From the NCBI GenBank assembly GCA_051294375.1, contig CM119266.1, positions 25,185,868 to 25,249,867 of the forward strand: 64,000 nt of DNA, written 5' to 3'. Numbering within the stretch: position 1 is the first letter of the stretch; the number at the start of each line of letters is the position of its first letter. This stretch comes from Paraspadella gotoi. Lineage: Eukaryota; Chaetognatha. The translations under genes were made by a program, and so were the position numbers. Below, piece by piece: positions 9,529 to 21,587 of the stretch. A model generated the notes under the pieces. The model saw only the letters and a list, made by a program, of their open reading frames with translations. It searched no databases and was not told the DNA's origin.

Positions 9529-12500
9529 CTAATTTCGGAAACGACCGTTGAAATTCGGGGCGCGAACTGCGCCAAAAAGATTGTGGATGGCCGTCGGGCG
9601 GAGTGGAGGCACGGCAGTGGAGGCGACCCCACGCAAATTGGGGGGAAAAGACGACATGGGAATCTGACCAACGCCGGTGGACGCCGATCCAAGCGTCATG
9701 GCCCCGGCGAAGTCACCGGAAATGCCGCCAATCTGAAAATGTTTAGCATTGTAATATCGTTAGGCCTATCACCAAAAAAAATCCGCGTTTTTGTTTCCTT
9801 GAAATTTTGTTTCCCTTTCTCATAAGCCCGTCTTCCTCCAATTCGGAGGTTAAGACTAAATTCGCTTTCTTCGCGATAAAACATCTCGAGTGAGCACAAA
9901 TGGAAACTAGGATGAGTTTGGCGCCGCACAAATGCGGATCGAAGAGTAAGGTAATAAAAAGCTCCCTTGGGGGCTGCAGGAAAATCGCAGTTCCATCTGC
10001 GTCTTTTATAACAAAGGAGGTGAGTGGGGAAGGAGGTGAGTGGAGGAGGTGAGTGGGGAGGAGGTGAGGCGCAGATGGAGACGGACACTCGGACAATACC
10101 AAATCGCGAACCGATGGAAAGAGGGAAATCCAAGCTTTTTAGTTAACCCTTGGTTTTATTTGAAATTCTCTCCCTACCGCCCTTCTTCCCTTACATTCTG
10201 GTGCTGAACCCCCGAAAGCGACGGAGGAGGCGGCAAATCCCCTAAAGTGACGCCCATTCCCGTCACCGCCGTCATCGCAGCTGCCTCTCGTAACATGCGC
10301 GCCAATTGAGGATTCGTCTCCGACGCCGAAACCGTCTGGTCGAAGGGGAGGGATGAGAGAAAGGGGGGGCGGGCGTTAGTAATGGTTTCGTATTCTCGGA
10401 ATGTAGAAATGCAATAAAAGAAAGTAGGGCAAACAAAGGATGAGAAAGACGGGGAAATCTGCTTAATGGAGAACCATCCAATACGTGTATAAAGAGTCGT
10501 ATGAGGAAAGTCGAAGTCGATATGACCGCGTTCAATTCCTCGTATTTTCTACATATTTTAATGTGAAATATTTTTTATAATAAAACAATATTTTCGTGCC
10601 AGTAACCTAAGATATCTAGTTCAAATCATCCGTGTAGAAATACCTGGTCTACTTTTTTGGAATCCATATTATACTGTAACATGTTCGTGAGTTCTGCGCA
10701 CAGGGCGTTGGAATAGGGATTTTCGTAATTAGAATTGGATGGGTATACGTTCTCAATCCCAGTGTATCCGCTAGAGTAAATGCTGTCGGCGTTGCGGTAT
10801 CCGGAGTAGGAATGGACAGAATCGTCAGTGTCTTCCATTTCTAGATTATCGTGATTGGCGTTGGAAAATGTAGACATACCTGAGCCGGCACGCGTCACAA
10901 ATATTTATAAGCTATTGCTTTCAACAAATTATAAAAGTCTTACCGGCCATAAGTTGGCCCAAAGTACCGGCGGCGAGGCCTCCGAAGGCGGAGCCGATAC
11001 CGAAACCCGAATGAGATTTGGAGTTCCTCATCAACGGTTTGTGATGGCGGAAGCTTTCAGTGGAATGCTGGAAGCTCCAACACGGTCTAAAAATTTGAGG
11101 AATTTAAAATAATATGTTCTCATGTTCGTATCACCGTAACGGTGAGGCTGCTTTCTTTCTTTCTACTCCAAAAACCTGCAATAATATTTGAAGCACTGCA
11201 AATCCCGGCAAAAGTATGGTCCAGGGCCTCCGGAGGTACAAAGGCAACAAGGGGAATCTTCTAGGTAAGGATCAACCTAAAAAAAGGGGTACTCTACGCA
11301 TGCGGCTAAAAATCTTAAAGCATAAAGATCGTTAAATCGCATAAAAAATATAAAAAATTGGACCCATGACAAACTTTGATACTCAAAAAATCAAATTTGA
11401 TAAAGGAAACTAAGTTTTATACATAACATACTTGCTTTAATATATATAAAAAAAAAGAATGAATAAAATAAAATTGGTACAACCAATAAAATGAAAAGAA
11501 TTCAATAAAATGAATGGAATTGAATTTTATTTAATTCAAATAAATGAAAAAATTAAGATAAATAAATAAATAAAAGTTTAAACTGAATTAATTATTAATT
11601 ATTAATCTCTACTCTTCGCGAAATATACCATTATTTCCCTCTATTTCTTCACGCCTTCACCCCTCAAGTTTTTGATCTAACTTTTTATGAAGAATTAGAA
11701 TCTTTAATAAAAAATTTTAAAAAGTTATTTTTAAAATTTATGATTTTATACGGATATTACTATAAATATAATGTAATTAATGATACTGTTCCCCAAACAA
11801 TATAAGCAAAATATTTTTTGTACTCCTTAATCATACCTCTAAATATCCTTGTTTGTTCACTCAATTAAAATTTATGTTTCCCAGTGCTCCACTCTACTGC
11901 TTATATTGAACGAATTCATAACAATTATTACCAATTTATAAAAGATTAAAAAGGAAAGGAAAAAGATAATAAAATGATAAAAAGCGCAACTGCTAAACAT
12001 TACGAGTTTGATGCTGACATAAAATTTGTTTAATGAATAATAAAGAAAGAGAGAAATGGAGTAAGAGAGAGAGAAAGAATCGATGCAGACTCGCAGAGCT
12101 AAAATTTTCACGGACCATGATGATGAGAATATATATTTAAATTTTCAGCTTCATACAAATACAAATAATATAAAAAAAGGCGATCTATAATTTGGATCGC
12201 AGTCAATGCCAACGACGACATTTATTGGGACCATCGATAAAATCGACCCAAGCGCAAGCGATTGTGACGAGAAAAACCTGAATTTTTTTAGTGAATTTGG
12301 CCGTTTTGACTTCGATAAATGCGGCGTTCACCGCCTTCATAAACGATTTGTGATTATTGAAGGTGACGCGTCCAGAGCCGATAGGATATTTGTGTTTGTC
12401 GGTATCAACGCCTATTAACAATATTTTGTAATTTGATCTTAAAATATAATCATTTCCTAAAAGATAAGTTTACCAGCGTAAACGACTCCACCGAAGAGGT

Positions 12501-15500
12501 CGTTAAAGATGGTGGCCAATGCCTCGGAATTGAGCATGCCGTGCAATGCGCCAACGAAGACCGTCTTTTGAGGATCAAGTCGCTGCGACGGACAGCGTAT
12601 AAAGTTTGAATCCGTCAAAACCCACGGGATCACCTTGTGAAAATTCAATATTTGCAATTTGTTTTCAGGAAAGAACTATCACAAAGAGCTAAAACTTTTT
12701 ACAGATTAGTATAAAAGAAAAATGGTTTATTTTATTTACTTTGATTCACATTTAATACCACACCGTCAAGCGAAGAACAGGTTTTCAGACCGGAAAACAT
12801 TTTTTTTTTGACTTACTCGACTTGAATAATGCAAGAAAAGAAAATAAAATACCTGAACTTCTTTGCATCGCATTCTTCGGGAAGACATCTTGTAATAATA
12901 TTCCCCGCCATTACTGTAATCGTGAGTGCACTGTTTGAGAAGTTCCTTGACGGACTTCTCGCAGTCGAAAAGAATGTAGACGTATCCCTTCGGTCCACCC
13001 AGTATATAAGAAATCGACAAAAAAAAATAATAAAAGCTACAATATAAAAGACTTTTTATCGCCATTTGACCGCGTTTAACTCACCTTCGGCGGATACTTA
13101 GGATGTTTTCCGTCTTTTCCAGGCCATTCGATTCTTAAATTTCCGTAACATTTGAAAGTGTTGAGCAAACCGATCTCCGTGATGTCCCAGGGAACTCCTC
13201 CAATGAACACTTTGCACGAATAAATCGGATTTCGGTATATCTTCGGCGGGAGGCTACCGCTCCAAGTGCAGGTGGCTTCGCAGATGGTTGCAGCGCTCCT
13301 GTAAAGCCTGGCCGCGCGTTCGATAGAGTAAGGATCATCAGGAGATGTTCCGAACAGTTCGTTCGGACTTTGCGGCCATTCTAGACCAGCGCTGAGTGAC
13401 GTTGCGTCTCCAGAGAAGGATGAACCTAGTCCCGAAGATGGAAAAGCGTAAGGACTTTGTGGAGACGCAGAATATTGGCGGTAACCGGGAGAAATGTGCC
13501 CGCCTAAAGGGCTAAGAGCAGAATGTGAGCCGTTCAAAGCTCGGCGCGCCACCGCATTGGTCGAAAAACCAGCCGGTAGAGCCGGAGATAATGCTGCCGC
13601 GGCGGCTGCAAATCCATCTGCGAAACCGGCGCCTGCTGGATTAAGCGTCAGCGGCGACGGCGGCATAATACGCTGCCGTAACAGAGACGTGAGTTGACTG
13701 GCGGTCGGTGGAGGATTTGGCGCATAAATGGGCGGCGGCGGCGGCAGCTGAGAATCGTGCAAGGGAATTTGCTTTAATAGGCGTTGGAATACGTCGTCCG
13801 CCTGCGTCGAAGCCGTATCTGTGGCAGACACGGCACTTGTTGAAACAGGACACGGCCCGGGTATTTTCTGCAATTGCTTCTCAACAAAATTACAGAGTTG
13901 CGACAAATCTCCCGAAGAATCGGAATGAACGCCGCTCGAAGCGAAACTTTCGCCGCTGCTCTCCAAGAGCGAAGAGTCGTTGCGAGAGCTGCTGACGGAG
14001 GCTCGCTTCGAGTATCCTGGATCGTGGGTTGTCACGTAAGCCTGACGCATTTGCTCCAAGGCGTTGGCGGATAATTCGTGGATTTTCTCTCGTTCTCTTT
14101 CTAGCAGATAAGCGGCGCGATCGCGTGCATTCTTGGGGCGGTCCTCATAATCCGTTACCGAGGGAGCAGCTTCTTCCAATGGTGACGGCGTCGAAACCGA
14201 AGAACTTCTTAAGGAATCTCCAAAATTAGACTGCTGGACATTAAGATTGACTTGCGAAGGCATCGAGGGAACCGGACGAAAGGGCGCAGAAAAGGGAGCT
14301 GGAGTGCCGGGACGAGAATGAGGGTCCGACTTACCGCAGGATTGAGGTTTAAACTCCATAGCGTTGGGACGAAACCTCGAAACGCTCGGCTGACTCGACT
14401 CATTCTCGACTTCGAATATCGCCGAAAGACTCATGCACGGTTCCTGAGCGTCTTTCTTCTCGGCGATGCAGCTAATATAAGAGCGGGGAAGAAAAAGGGT
14501 TAGATAATGGATTTCTAATTGCAGTAAATAAAAAAAATTAAGGGTTAGACTTGATTAATTCTAAATTGAAGGTAAATTTTTCATTTCATTTTTCATGATC
14601 ACCTTGAATAGGGCGTCGAAAAAAACGTCGGTGGTTCGACGATCTGTTTCGAGTCAAATCCGGCCGACTTGGGAGTTCCCAAGGAGCCACTAGCAGGCGC
14701 GACGAGCTGTTCCGCGCCAAAGGATGGCGTCGACGAAAGCGAGATCGGCGTCGGCGGAAGAGACCCGGCCGAAGGGAAACCATCTAGAGGGGAGTCATCG
14801 GCGAAAAATTTTGGACGGAAAGCATCTTCGTTTTCGGAGCCAAAAGAGGCGCCGAGCTTTTGACTCAGAGCCAGTTTGTTGAGGCCATCCACCAAAGAAG
14901 ATCCTGAACGGACACAATAACGGAAGAGATCGAAAAATTGAATGATTTTTTATTCAGGATTATGAGTGAGAATGTGTAAGAATGGTGGATCTACGTCGAA
15001 ATACGAAGGCAAAGATAAAGGAGAATTAGGTCAAATTAATTATAAAAATATACCTTCAGTTTCAGTGTTGGCAGGTACTTCAAAGTTGGCGGGTGGATTT
15101 TCAACGAAACAACTCGGAATCTGTGAATTTTCCGTGTTAGCTGCGAGGTTTGAAACTGAGACCTTTTGTTGCTGTTGCTGCTCTTGATGACGCATTAATT
15201 GAGCAGCGAGGGCGGAAGTATCTGGACCCTCGTCCGACTCCAGGTCACAGACAATGTCCTCACCAAATGGAGTCTGTACGGGATCGAATCTAACCAAACA
15301 ACGAAATGCCGCAATGGTGGATCAAAAACCAAGTCATTCATAAATACAATCATTTCATATTACGATGCAATTAACAGTAATAGGAATACGTTAAGACGAT
15401 TGCATCTCTTCGGTTAATTATGACAGTCAACTACTAAATTTACCGGAAAATTTCGGCGCGATTCTGATTGAATTTGTCTTTTTCTGCGGCGACCGATTCC

Positions 15501-15957
15501 GAGTATGATCGAACGGGAGAAGTTGGCGTCGGCGGGGCGTTCGGAATTGAAATAAGGACATTATTGAGGTGATTTAGTAAATCCTACAATCATAAGTATA
15601 AAATATTTATATAAAATTCTAAACAATTGAAATTGAATATTTTTTTTCTACCTGACTCGCGGCCGTGGGTGACCTGGCGTGAAACTCGAGGTTTCGTCCG
15701 CCGCACTGAGACGGGTCCGGCCCAAAGGAAGGCGACGGCACGGTCAATCGATTGTCAGCCTCGACGCTCGACGAGGACATCGAGGGTGACTGGGTCGGTG
15801 TGTCCACTCCGTAGCGAACTGATTAATGAAAAAAAGTTTGAACCGTGTCTCATAAAAACTAAATGACACTGAACCTAAATTTACCGACGGTAGGGGGCAC
15901 GACGGGCTGGCTTTCCAGCAGCAAACCATCCACCATGTTGGAAATGCTTTCTTCCAT
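9529..15957 (-). CDS. CPEB1: CPEB1/Orb cytoplasmic polyadenylation element-binding protein, complete
   Basis: It binds the U-rich CPE in mRNA 3' UTRs and controls cytoplasmic polyadenylation and translation. Fourteen coding exons agree in phase: 15957-15885, 15818-15652, 15583-15444, 15289-15054, 14903-14603, 14471-13085, 12987-12853, 12633-12474, 12411-12278, 11276-11176, 11086-10944, 10879-10644, 10335-10195 and 9732-9529 (TAG). This predicts about 1,185 residues. The N-terminal ~700 residues are Ser/Pro-rich and include [11 protein letters not shown]1 starts near residue 726 ([20 protein letters not shown]) and continues through [17 protein letters not shown]2 is at about 836-911 ([31 protein letters not shown]). 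The ZZ-type domain (about 920-961) has CCLC, YFC, CFKYYCRPCW and RHHKPLMRN. These motifs match the CPEB1/Orb branch rather than CPEB2-4. About 220 residues follow the ZZ domain, unlike known short-tailed members. The last splice (10195 to 9732) is the least certain: an extra in-frame exon could lie between, or the frame could end at the nearby stop. Confidence 0.92.
10015..10075. repeat. GGAGGTGAGTGG minisatellite in the last CPEB intron
   Basis: Four to five imperfect 12-18 bp units of GGAGGTGAGTGGGGA type. Each unit reads as a series of GT-rich donor-like words on the plus strand. A decayed version is at 34,195-34,255 in the third copy of the locus. Confidence 0.7.
11827..11834. other. Empty site of a foldback MITE (TTAATCAT)
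   Basis: In this CPEB intron the sequence reads CCTTAATCATACCTC without interruption. In the third copy of the locus the same site is split by a 641-bp element (36,143-36,783) flanked by TTGATCAT and TTGGAATCAT. This is therefore the pre-insertion allele. Confidence 0.7.
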
Positions 15958-16414
15958 TGTGTCGCGTGAAATATCGCTTTATAATTATTGGTTACAAAAA
16001 CCAATTCAGTATAAAAATGGAAGCTCGCTTGTATTGCTAAAAAAAACTAATAAAAGAAGAAACGCGAACGGCGGGTATCAGATAATCTTCGAAAAAAAAG
16101 ATTTATCTCAAAAAACAGAATTTTTTTCTCGAAAAGGAAAAAATATGGCGAAGAAGAGAGAAGTAGAGGAAATGCAATTGGGGATCGAAATGAAGGGAGG
16201 ATCTGTGTGAACTCTCAACAGTCAACACCCAATACAGAAGTCAAAAGTCTCAAAACTCAAACTAATCCTATTTTCGTCTCGGCAGAAAACGGAGTCTCCT
16301 CTATCTCTGTTGCGCTTTCCTCTCTTGTACCCCTTTATAATTATAAAGTTTTTTTTAATTTTAATATATATACGAAAAGGGTTTTCTCGTGGGTTTCAAA
16401 TTTGCTGCTCGCCA

Positions 16415-16421
16415 TTTTATA
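16415..16421 (-). promoter_or_regulatory. Possible TATA box upstream of CPEB exon 1
   Basis: CTATAAAATGG on the minus strand, about 460 bases before the CPEB ATG at 15,957, in an AT-rich region with no exon. It is conserved in the inverted copy (near 26,630). The assignment rests on the motif and position only. Confidence 0.2.
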
Positions 16422-17464
16422 GTAGTCCTTTTTCTCTTAGGAAATCGATAGAAGCAATATAACAAATATTTAATTGTAAATTGTTTATTTTCGAATGTAA
16501 ATAGCTTTTTTGAGTTCGATGCGAGACAAGTTTCTTTTTGAAATATTCTGTTCTCAGCCTTGTTCTGTGGATTGTCAGGATTAAAAAGCCTCGCAACACA
16601 TGAGCCGAATTGGTTCCGACTGACGTAATAAATTTTAACGTAGTACTTGGGTTTAAAGAGGGAGAGAAAGAGAGCTAGCGATAACAGTAGCAAAAACAAT
16701 TATTGAGATCAGGTTCAAAGCAAGAATTAAATGTACTCGGGTACTTCATCCGGGATATACAGTTGTACAATGTACACTTTTAAGTATTGTCCCAATTACG
16801 TAAAAACTAAGCTCAAACTAAGCACAGAGGAGTCTTTTAGAAAACGACCGTTTCATGCTCAAAGTGGTCTTGGAGTCATATATACAAGAATATAACGTAC
16901 TGCGATAGGAACTGCAGACACAACCGCTTCCGACGGTCCATTTATTCACAGAAACTGTAAAACGGTGTTATGCATCGTGACATGCAAATATAAACGTTGT
17001 TACCCAAATCGCCCCGAATAAGATTTCTTGAACTCGAAAAGTAATTTCAGCGGAAACTATGGTGCCCTCACTCGGGGCCCGAGGCATCCCCTTCCAAGTT
17101 TCCCTAATTCATCCTTAACTCACCCATTACTCCGCACTTTCTTTTTTTCCCCTCTCCCGGTTTTCCTTCATTATAAATTCTATCCTTGATAAAATGGTGA
17201 AGGATATTAATCGATGCGGATCTGTCAGATGTTGTAATTTGTTATTCTCTCTACTCTAGTTCGAGTTTCGAGTTTGAGAATTGTTTGGAAATTGGTACGT
17301 ATACAAATGATTTAATGAGATAATATAATATAATATACGTATATATGTAATATGTCAATAATCTTTTTTGTTTCGGATTGTCTTTGTCTCTTTTTGAAAT
17401 TGGTTGACATTGGTTTACATTGGTTAACATACATGTGTCATTGAATTGCCAATAAATTGTCGCC

Positions 17465-17590
17465 ATTTAATTAATCATGTTTGACCGACGCCAGAATAGA
17501 AGGTTAGTAAATATAAAATAAGAAATCGGTATATAAATGAAGACGTAGATGCATAGCATAACATACAGATACACAACATTAGCAGCTTCT
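17465..17590. repeat. Dispersed ~125-bp repeat
   Basis: The block from CATTTAATTAATCATG through ACACAACATTAGCAGCTTCTG also occurs at about 31,467-31,592 and 48,614-48,746, outside the duplicated CPEB locus. It occurs as well in the locus copies at 25,470-25,590 (inverted) and 42,783-42,928. It includes a conserved TAGATGCATAGCATA stretch. No terminal repeats or target duplications were resolved. Confidence 0.6.
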
Positions 17591-17688
17591 GATTTTTTAA
17601 AAATATCCTATTGTATTTTAAAACTACGATACACGACACGATATCCATTGGCCTCAAACCAACTAACTTGTATGCAAGAGCGACGTAC

Positions 17689-17740
17689 CTTCCATCATCC
17701 CGGTAACCATCACTTTGTCGTCGACGTCGTCGTCAGCCAT
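17689..17740 (-). CDS. CPEB1: Candidate alternative first coding exon of CPEB1
   Basis: ATG in context GAGCAATGGC opens MADDDVDDKVMVTGMME and is followed after one base by a good donor (GGTACGT). The 52-nt coding part ends in phase 1, exactly like the standard first exon (15957-15885). It can therefore splice in frame to exon 2 at 15,818 and replace [20 protein letters not shown] by a short acidic leader. The exon and its donor are intact in the inverted copy (25,315-25,366). It could instead belong to an unrelated upstream gene, but no other in-phase partner is visible between here and the CPEB exons. Confidence 0.45.
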
Positions 17741-18458
17741 TGCTCCTTGTTACGCCAACCGCGTCGTGACGAGGCGGAAGGATCCAAGCTGTTTTTCGGC
17801 CACCTTACCGACGGGGAAGCCCCGTAATGCCTTTTTAATGGCCCCCGCGCGATGATGTAATACGTTGTGGGCCTGTGGCACCGAAATTTCTTGGCGAGAG
17901 GCGTTGGAACCCGACCAGCCGGGAGTGGAATGGAGAATAGGCCGCGCGTAGAATTCGTTGTTAAATTTACAAAGGCAGTTTACAAAAACAGAAAGCGTTA
18001 AATGAGAATTACTGTACCTTATATGCAATTGTCGAATTGTACATCAATGTTTTGAGTTTGCAGCGGTGGGATTTTAATATCTTTTTAACTTTATCCTACT
18101 TTTAACCTCAACCACCCCATTTCCTCCCCCTCATCCCCTTTCTCTCGCTCCATGTATCTCCCCCTCCTTTTCTCTCCCCTCCTCGCGAAGCAATCACAAA
18201 CGAGCTCACGCCGCTCCGCAGGTGCCTTCGTCTCGCAGGATCGAAGCAGGCCCACTTTTTTTTTCTCTCCGGGGCTGATTTTGATTAGCTTAGTTATTCG
18301 TCGTCCCCGTGCAATTTGCACACCTCCCTACCATACGCCCCCTTCCTACCTCCCCCTCTCCCGGCGGCAACGCGCTTCTTGTTCATTTCCGGCTCGGCGA
18401 TTCTTCTCCACGCGTCTCTCTACTGTTCTTCCAATTTCGTAACTCGGGGGGTCAATGC

Positions 18459-18464
<6 letters not shown>

Positions 18465-18543
<79 letters not shown>
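18465..18543. repeat. (CT)n microsatellite, ~78 nt
   Basis: Uninterrupted CT dinucleotides in the CpG-rich upstream region. The inverted copy has an interrupted version (24,512-24,594) and the third copy a short broken one (43,864-43,920), so length differs between copies. Confidence 0.95.
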
Positions 18544-18546
<3 letters not shown>

Positions 18547-19669
18547 TCGTTCTTATCTCTCTTTCCCTTAACCTCTCCACGGTTTCCTAATCACCCCGTG
18601 AAAGAAAATATAAATAACCCATTTTAAAATACGTTACAAATTTTTGTAAACCTACCTCCCTATTTCTTTTTCTCCTCGGCTCTTAACTTGGTCACCTTTT
18701 ATTTTCTTTCCCTCTCGTCTTTTCTCTCCACACGTTAAGGTATTATCATATTACTTTCTTTTTCCTTTCTCCCCTCCTTTCTCATTCTTTCTCCTCCCTT
18801 TTCTTCCTCCTTGTTTCTCTCTCGCCTCAGGGTCCTTTTTATATATATATATATTGACTTCGGGGGGAAAAACGGAAAAAAAGGATATTAAGTTACATCC
18901 GGACTTTTCGATTCACGTCAATCGAGTTTCATCCGGGATTTGATGGAATTCCCTGCTCTCCCCCGAGAGGGCGTGGAGGTGAGTTGAGAGAATCGACCTT
19001 CCACGCGTTCGAGGAATAAGAGACTCGCTACTTAGCGTCGCGAATCACGACCGCGTGACGTCGTCCTTTTTTCTTAATATTAGGATGAAACGGTAAGAAT
19101 TAATTCAGATGATTGTTCGAAAATCAGACAAATAAACGTTCCCTTTAATTTTTAGAGTAAATGTATTTAATTCGAAATAAAAAGTCATTTTGTTTTGACG
19201 TCATAAAATTCAGCTTTGTTTATCGAACTTGGTTATTTTTATTTACCACTCAACCTTAGCAGTAAGCAATCCTTCCCCCCCTCACTTGCCTAAACTTTTC
19301 GTCCTCAACGATTCCAGGCAAAAAAAATTCGTGGAAATATTTTGGGGTTTTTTTTTATTTTTTTTTGTTTTGGTCGTCATCATCGTTGGTGTAGCCTTTA
19401 GTCGGCGGCAATTCGGACTCCCTGACCCCATCAACGCCTCCCGGGGTCGAAGCTTCTTGACCTTCGTATCCTTCTGATCGTTTTCTTTCCCTGATCCTCT
19501 TTTTCCTTCTTCTCCGATCTACTCGTTCCCCTTTTTCCCCCCATTCTCACCCCCGACGGTTTCCATCCTCAACGAACACTCGAATCCCCCAAGCTTTCGC
19601 CCCGACCTCATCAAGGATCATCGACGCTCTCCGCCTCCACGAAAAAAAAAAGTCGCCGTCGAGCTCTGC

Positions 19670-20000
19670 TTGTCGCCCTTCGTCTACTGCTTCCTTCCCG
19701 TCCTTAAGTATTGCTTCCCCCCACGTCCAATGCTTCCTTCCCGTCCTGAGTTTTGTTTTCCATTCCCACATCCATTGCTTGCTTCTGCTTTGAGCTTCGC
19801 TTGCCTTAATATCCATTGCTTCCTTTCCGTCACGAGCTTCGCTTATCCCCGTTTTTCCCTTCCTTCCCCTCCTTTGCTTCTTCTCCCGACATTCAATATC
19901 TTCCTTAGCATTCGCTACTTCCATCATGCCCATTGCTTCCTTCCCATCTTTTGCTTCCCTCCCACATCCAATGCTTTCATCCCACTCTTTGCTTTCCCCC
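19670..20000. repeat. Degenerate purine/pyrimidine minisatellite
   Basis: On the minus strand, words of the type GGGAAGGAAGCAATGGA recur at irregular 20-35 base spacing. This leaves a low-complexity open frame of about 150 codons rich in Glu, Lys and Gly. The repetition explains the frame, so I do not call a gene. The mirror image is at about 23,060-23,400. Confidence 0.55.
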
Positions 20001-21475
20001 ATGCCTCTTCCTTCCTGTCCATTTCTTCCCCCCTATCCCGCCCCCCTATTTTTTTTAAATAAAAGAAAAAAAAAACCTTGTTTTGTCACTTGAGCAGTGA
20101 GCACTTGTGCCATTCTGCTCCAGAATTACTTCAAAGATGAAACTTAATGGTTTCAATCCCATGCGTTTGCGATTGCTTTAAAGTTTAAAAGACACCCAGG
20201 TTAAGTCTTTTCAGAATTCACCGTTTATTGTGAATAAAATTTATAAAGAAGGATAAAATTGTTTTATATTGTGAGTTATTTTTAATAATATATTGTTTAG
20301 AATTTCACAATCGCAATTAATAAGACAAGAATCAGAGCAGGAAATGTATGTTCCTCTTTAAAAAATATTTCAATTTCATTGATAAAGTAATAAAAAAAAT
20401 AAAAAACCAAGCGAGGGCTTAATTCTCCACGTTGTGTCAAACCTCCCTTTATTCTCGCGCTTAATGAATCCCTATCTCCTACCAATTTTCACGTCGATTC
20501 CATTGAACTGTCATCTCGTGGCCCCCGTCACTTCCTCCTCCCCCAACCCGCCCTCCGTGAGTCCCCGGACGATTCGAGACGCGCGCCATCTTCTCGGGGT
20601 CGCGTTGATGGTCTTCCATTCTCCGCCACTCGGGTTTTCTTCGCTTCCACTCGCTCCCTCTATAGTCTTTGGTCTTGAACTAACGAGAGTTAGATTCGAT
20701 TTTAAATGATTTTCACCTTCGGAATCTCCAACAACTGGAAGGAAAAACTCAGTCGCGGACGAGTTCGTTGCTTATTTTTTTTTTTTTTTTTTTCTGTTCC
20801 AAGATAAAGATTGGTTAGTGTGCGAACTCATTTCGGACATTTTCAATTTTTAGTAGTTTTCTCTCGCTAACCAAAAAAGCATGTACGTAAAGGCAAATGG
20901 GAGATTTCTAGGCTTAGGAACTACGGGTTATTAACTTACACGATTGTCTATAGAATCAACGATATAAACGATAACCCACTGTCAGGTCCTGCGTGTTCAG
21001 TATCCACGCACGCGAAAATTCTTTTTTTTTGGTGAAAAAAAAAACCGAAGCTTTTAATTTGCGGTGGTTGTTACAAATTTTTTGGGCGTGTATACTCTTT
21101 TTAATTACAATTATATGGTAGAATATGCTATGCAATTATTTATAATATTTCAATTAATCATTTTTCTTTAATTCTTCCTGCGTTTTTAAAAGTTACAAAA
21201 TGGCTAAAGGTTTAAAAAAATTAATTGCAAGTATATATATAATATATATATCTTTTATTCTTGCAAAATATTTAATTTTTCTTATTTGATTATTGCTTTT
21301 GATTATATCTAGATAATCAGATGAAATTTTTATTTTTTAAAGCGCTATTGAATAACTATATTATTAGTAAAATTAATGAAAAATTACATATTGTAAAAAC
21401 GACCTCGACGACCTAGATGAAATGGGGAACCAAGGCGACTGCCTTCTCGGCGCTGTTCTGCCCGGCAATGTAGCG

Positions 21476-21587
21476 NNNNNNNNNNNNNNNNNNNNNNNNN
21501 AGTGAGTTTTGAAGAGAATGACAGAGAGAAACACTGAAAGAAAAAGAGATATTAAAAGAGAGAAGAGTCGCAGGAAACGAGGAAAGT
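21476..21587. other. Centre of the palindrome: 25-N gap plus 87-bp spacer
   Basis: N at 21,476-21,500, then 87 bases of AG-rich sequence (GAGAATGACAGAGAGAAACA region) not present in either arm. The arms then meet with perfect inverted sequence (CCCGGCAATGTAGCG at 21,461-21,475; CGCTACATTGCCGGG at 21,588-21,602). Confidence 0.9.

Larger units (their letters stand above)
12955..21475. repeat. Left arm of an ~8.5-kb inverted repeat
   Basis: The reverse complement of this segment is found at 21,588-30,105 with high identity and scattered small indels. It includes CPEB exons 1-6, part of exon 7, the alternative first exon, the CT tract and the minisatellite. Frames in this arm are intact. Confidence 0.93.
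17741..21475. other. Upstream region of the CPEB locus; no recognised gene
   Basis: CpG-rich and pyrimidine-rich segments (17,700-17,950; 18,100-18,450; 18,950-19,080; 19,380-20,040; 20,500-20,700) alternate with AT-rich DNA. On the minus strand there is a short ATG frame near 20,585 (MARVSKSSGDSRRAGWGRRK then stop) and donor-like words, so untranslated exons are possible. Nothing is firm enough to call. An 18-22 nt T run is at about 20,775. Confidence 0.4.

Noticed and set aside
9696-10133. Overlapping minus frames of 145 and 119 codons in the last CPEB intron
   Set aside because: They run across the minisatellite, disagree with each other and do not fit the phases of the neighbouring CPEB exons without extra assumptions. 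Kept only as a possible hidden exon.
18309-18627. Long Ser-Leu open frames across CT tracts (also near 24,500, 32,300, 49,450, 53,250, 61,400, 62,050)
   Set aside because: CT/GA dinucleotide repeats are open in several frames at once. The predicted products are pure Ser-Leu or Arg-Glu repeats with no other support.
19547-20002. 151-codon Glu/Lys-rich minus frame
   Set aside because: Explained by the degenerate GGGAAGGAAGCAATGG repeat. The mirror copy breaks it into shorter frames.
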